Below are positions 63,202 to 64,000 of a DNA stretch of 64,000 nucleotides, piece by piece. Below the pieces are notes generated by a model. That model was not told the origin of the DNA. It saw nothing but the letters and a program-made list of their open reading frames with translations, and made no database searches. Made by a program: the position numbers and the translations under genes. The stretch comes from Polaromonas sp. GTDB lineage: Bacteria; Pseudomonadota; Gammaproteobacteria; Burkholderiales; Burkholderiaceae_C. Each line of letters begins with the position of its first letter. The stretch's first letter is position 1. Where the stretch lies: contig NZ_JABBPC010000032.1 in the NCBI RefSeq assembly GCF_012927485.1, forward strand, positions 153,871 through 217,870, in the 5' to 3' direction.

Positions 63202-64000
63202 CACTTCCCCCAACTATCCTTCAACCCCACCGCCAGATTAAACACCGGCTTCCCAGCCGCATGATCCACCCGATCCGCCACAAAGTACCCATGCCGTTCA
63301 AACTGGAACTTGTCATCCGCCTTTGCGCTGGCCAGTGACGGCTCCACAAATGCAGTCACCTTTTTCAGGCTGTTCGGATTCAACCCTTCGATGAAGTCTT
63401 TGCCACCCGCGTCGGGCTGGGCCTCCAGAAACAGGCGGTCGTATAGGCGTACCTCGACCGGAATGCCGTCGGCCACGGCGACCCAGGTGATGACGCCTTT
63501 GACCTTGACGCTGTCGCTGCCGGGTGTACCGCTCTTGGTGTCGGGGATCAGGGTGGCGTGTACTTCGGTGATCTTGCCGTCGGCGTCTTTTACCGCGCCG
63601 ATGCATTCAATGACGTGGCCGTATTTCAGCCGCACCTTGCTGGCCGCAATGGCTTGGCCGCTGGCGTTCACATGCGGGGGAAACAGGCGGAAGAAGCCTT
63701 TGGGCGGCGTTTCTTCAAAGTCGGTGCGGTCAATCCACACCTCTTTGCCGATTTTGAATGTGCGCGTGCCCAGCTCGGGGTGGTGCGGGTGAAGCGGGGC
63801 GCTGCAGTCGTCCAATTTGCCCGCGCCCATGACTTCGTCCCAGTTGGTCAGCACCAGTTTTACCGGGTCCAGCACGGCCATGGCGCGGGTGGCCGTTGCG
63901 TCCAGCGTTTCGCGCAGGCAGCCTTCCAGCGTGCTGTAGTCAATCCAGCTGTCGCTCTTGGTCACGCCAATGCGCTCGGCAAACAGGTGAATCGCTTCGG
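63201..64000 (-). CDS. glnS: Glutaminyl-tRNA synthetase, C-terminal part (5' end outside window)
   Basis: The frame runs to the right edge and continues beyond. The translation contains FAERIGVTKSDSWIDYSTLEGCLRETLDATATRAMAVLDPVKLVLTNWDEVMGAGKLDDCSAPLHPHHPELGTRTFKIGKEVWIDRTDFEETPPKGFFRLFPPHVNASG, then the anticodon-binding barrel. This is the class I synthetase that charges tRNA-Gln. Its last 212 bp appear again downstream (62521-62732). The stop TGA overlaps the start of the DUF4258 gene. Confidence 0.95.
   Translation of the reverse strand, partial: EAIHLFAERIGVTKSDSWIDYSTLEGCLRETLDATATRAMAVLDPVKLVLTNWDEVMGAGKLDDCSAPLHPHHPELGTRTFKIGKEVWIDRTDFEETPPKGFFRLFPPHVNASGQAIAASKVRLKYGHVIECIGAVKDADGKITEVHATLIPDTKSGTPGSDSVKVKGVITWVAVADGIPVEVRLYDRLFLEAQPDAGGKDFIEGLNPNSLKKVTAFVEPSLASAKADDKFQFERHGYFVADRVDHAAGKPVFNLAVGLKDSWGK
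63205..63416. repeat. Direct repeat of glnS 3' end, copy 1 (within intact glnS)
   Basis: The intact copy; see the fragment at 62521-62732. The upstream limit falls within the codons for the segment before DAGGKDF, so the repeat covers the end of the coding sequence but not the gene's catalytic parts. Confidence 0.93.

Overview
The window looks like chromosomal DNA of a betaproteobacterium of the Burkholderiales, most likely Comamonadaceae (Rhodoferax/Polaromonas-like). This rests on recognised gene orders (rpsP-rimM-trmD-rplS, phhB-rsgA beside an M48 protease and orn), a fairly high G+C background and the protein families present; no rRNA, tRNA, CRISPR array or transposase was recognised. The left third (0-23 kb) is mostly housekeeping: the end of a phosphate transporter, HiPIP, the rpsP-rimM-trmD-rplS operon with its own rplS promoter and a terminator, Nudix hydrolase, RsgA, RbgA, oligoribonuclease, DusC and GshA, with a patch of small unrecognised genes at 10.9-12.7 kb. 

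From 22 kb onward respiration, sulfur, metal and nitric oxide themes dominate. A three-cysteine sulfide:quinone oxidoreductase is divergent from a small membrane protein with a perfect FNR-type box between them, and a UbiM-like ubiquinone hydroxylase follows with its own FNR-like box. Next come a TetR regulator with a perfect operator and a HlyD/FtsX/ABC exporter, then a TonB receptor carrying OprC-like copper ligands with a DUF2946 gene. A long leftward operon (42.7-35.3 kb) encodes cytochrome bd oxidase with all its small subunits (CydP, CydA, CydB, CydX, YbgE) plus an extra Rieske protein, a persulfide-dioxygenase-like protein that has lost metal ligands, an SQR-like flavoprotein, truncated haemoglobin and a thioesterase. 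A divergent sigma-54 activator probably controls it through a perfect 13-bp inverted repeat. HemN, NsrR, a quinol NO reductase (NorZ), DUF2249 and SirB2 form a nitrosative/low-oxygen block at 48.7-54 kb, followed by a YedE-type sulfur transporter pair. 

The right end (58-64 kb) is an accessory region beside glnS: an Mrr-type nuclease, a lone MNT nucleotidyltransferase with a 56-aa protein, a GIY-YIG protein, an AT-rich P-loop ATPase and a DUF4258/DUF2283 toxin-antitoxin-like pair. Its most striking feature is that two small gene pairs each sit between an intact gene and a second, diverged copy of that gene's 3' end (glnS, about 93% identical over 212 bp; and the GIY-YIG gene, about 98 bp), with repeat periods of about 684 and 689 bp. 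Downstream genes start in the overlapping stop codon of glnS or its copy, so they are probably translationally coupled. This repeated 3'-end-duplicating insertion is the best candidate for an undescribed mode of gene acquisition here.
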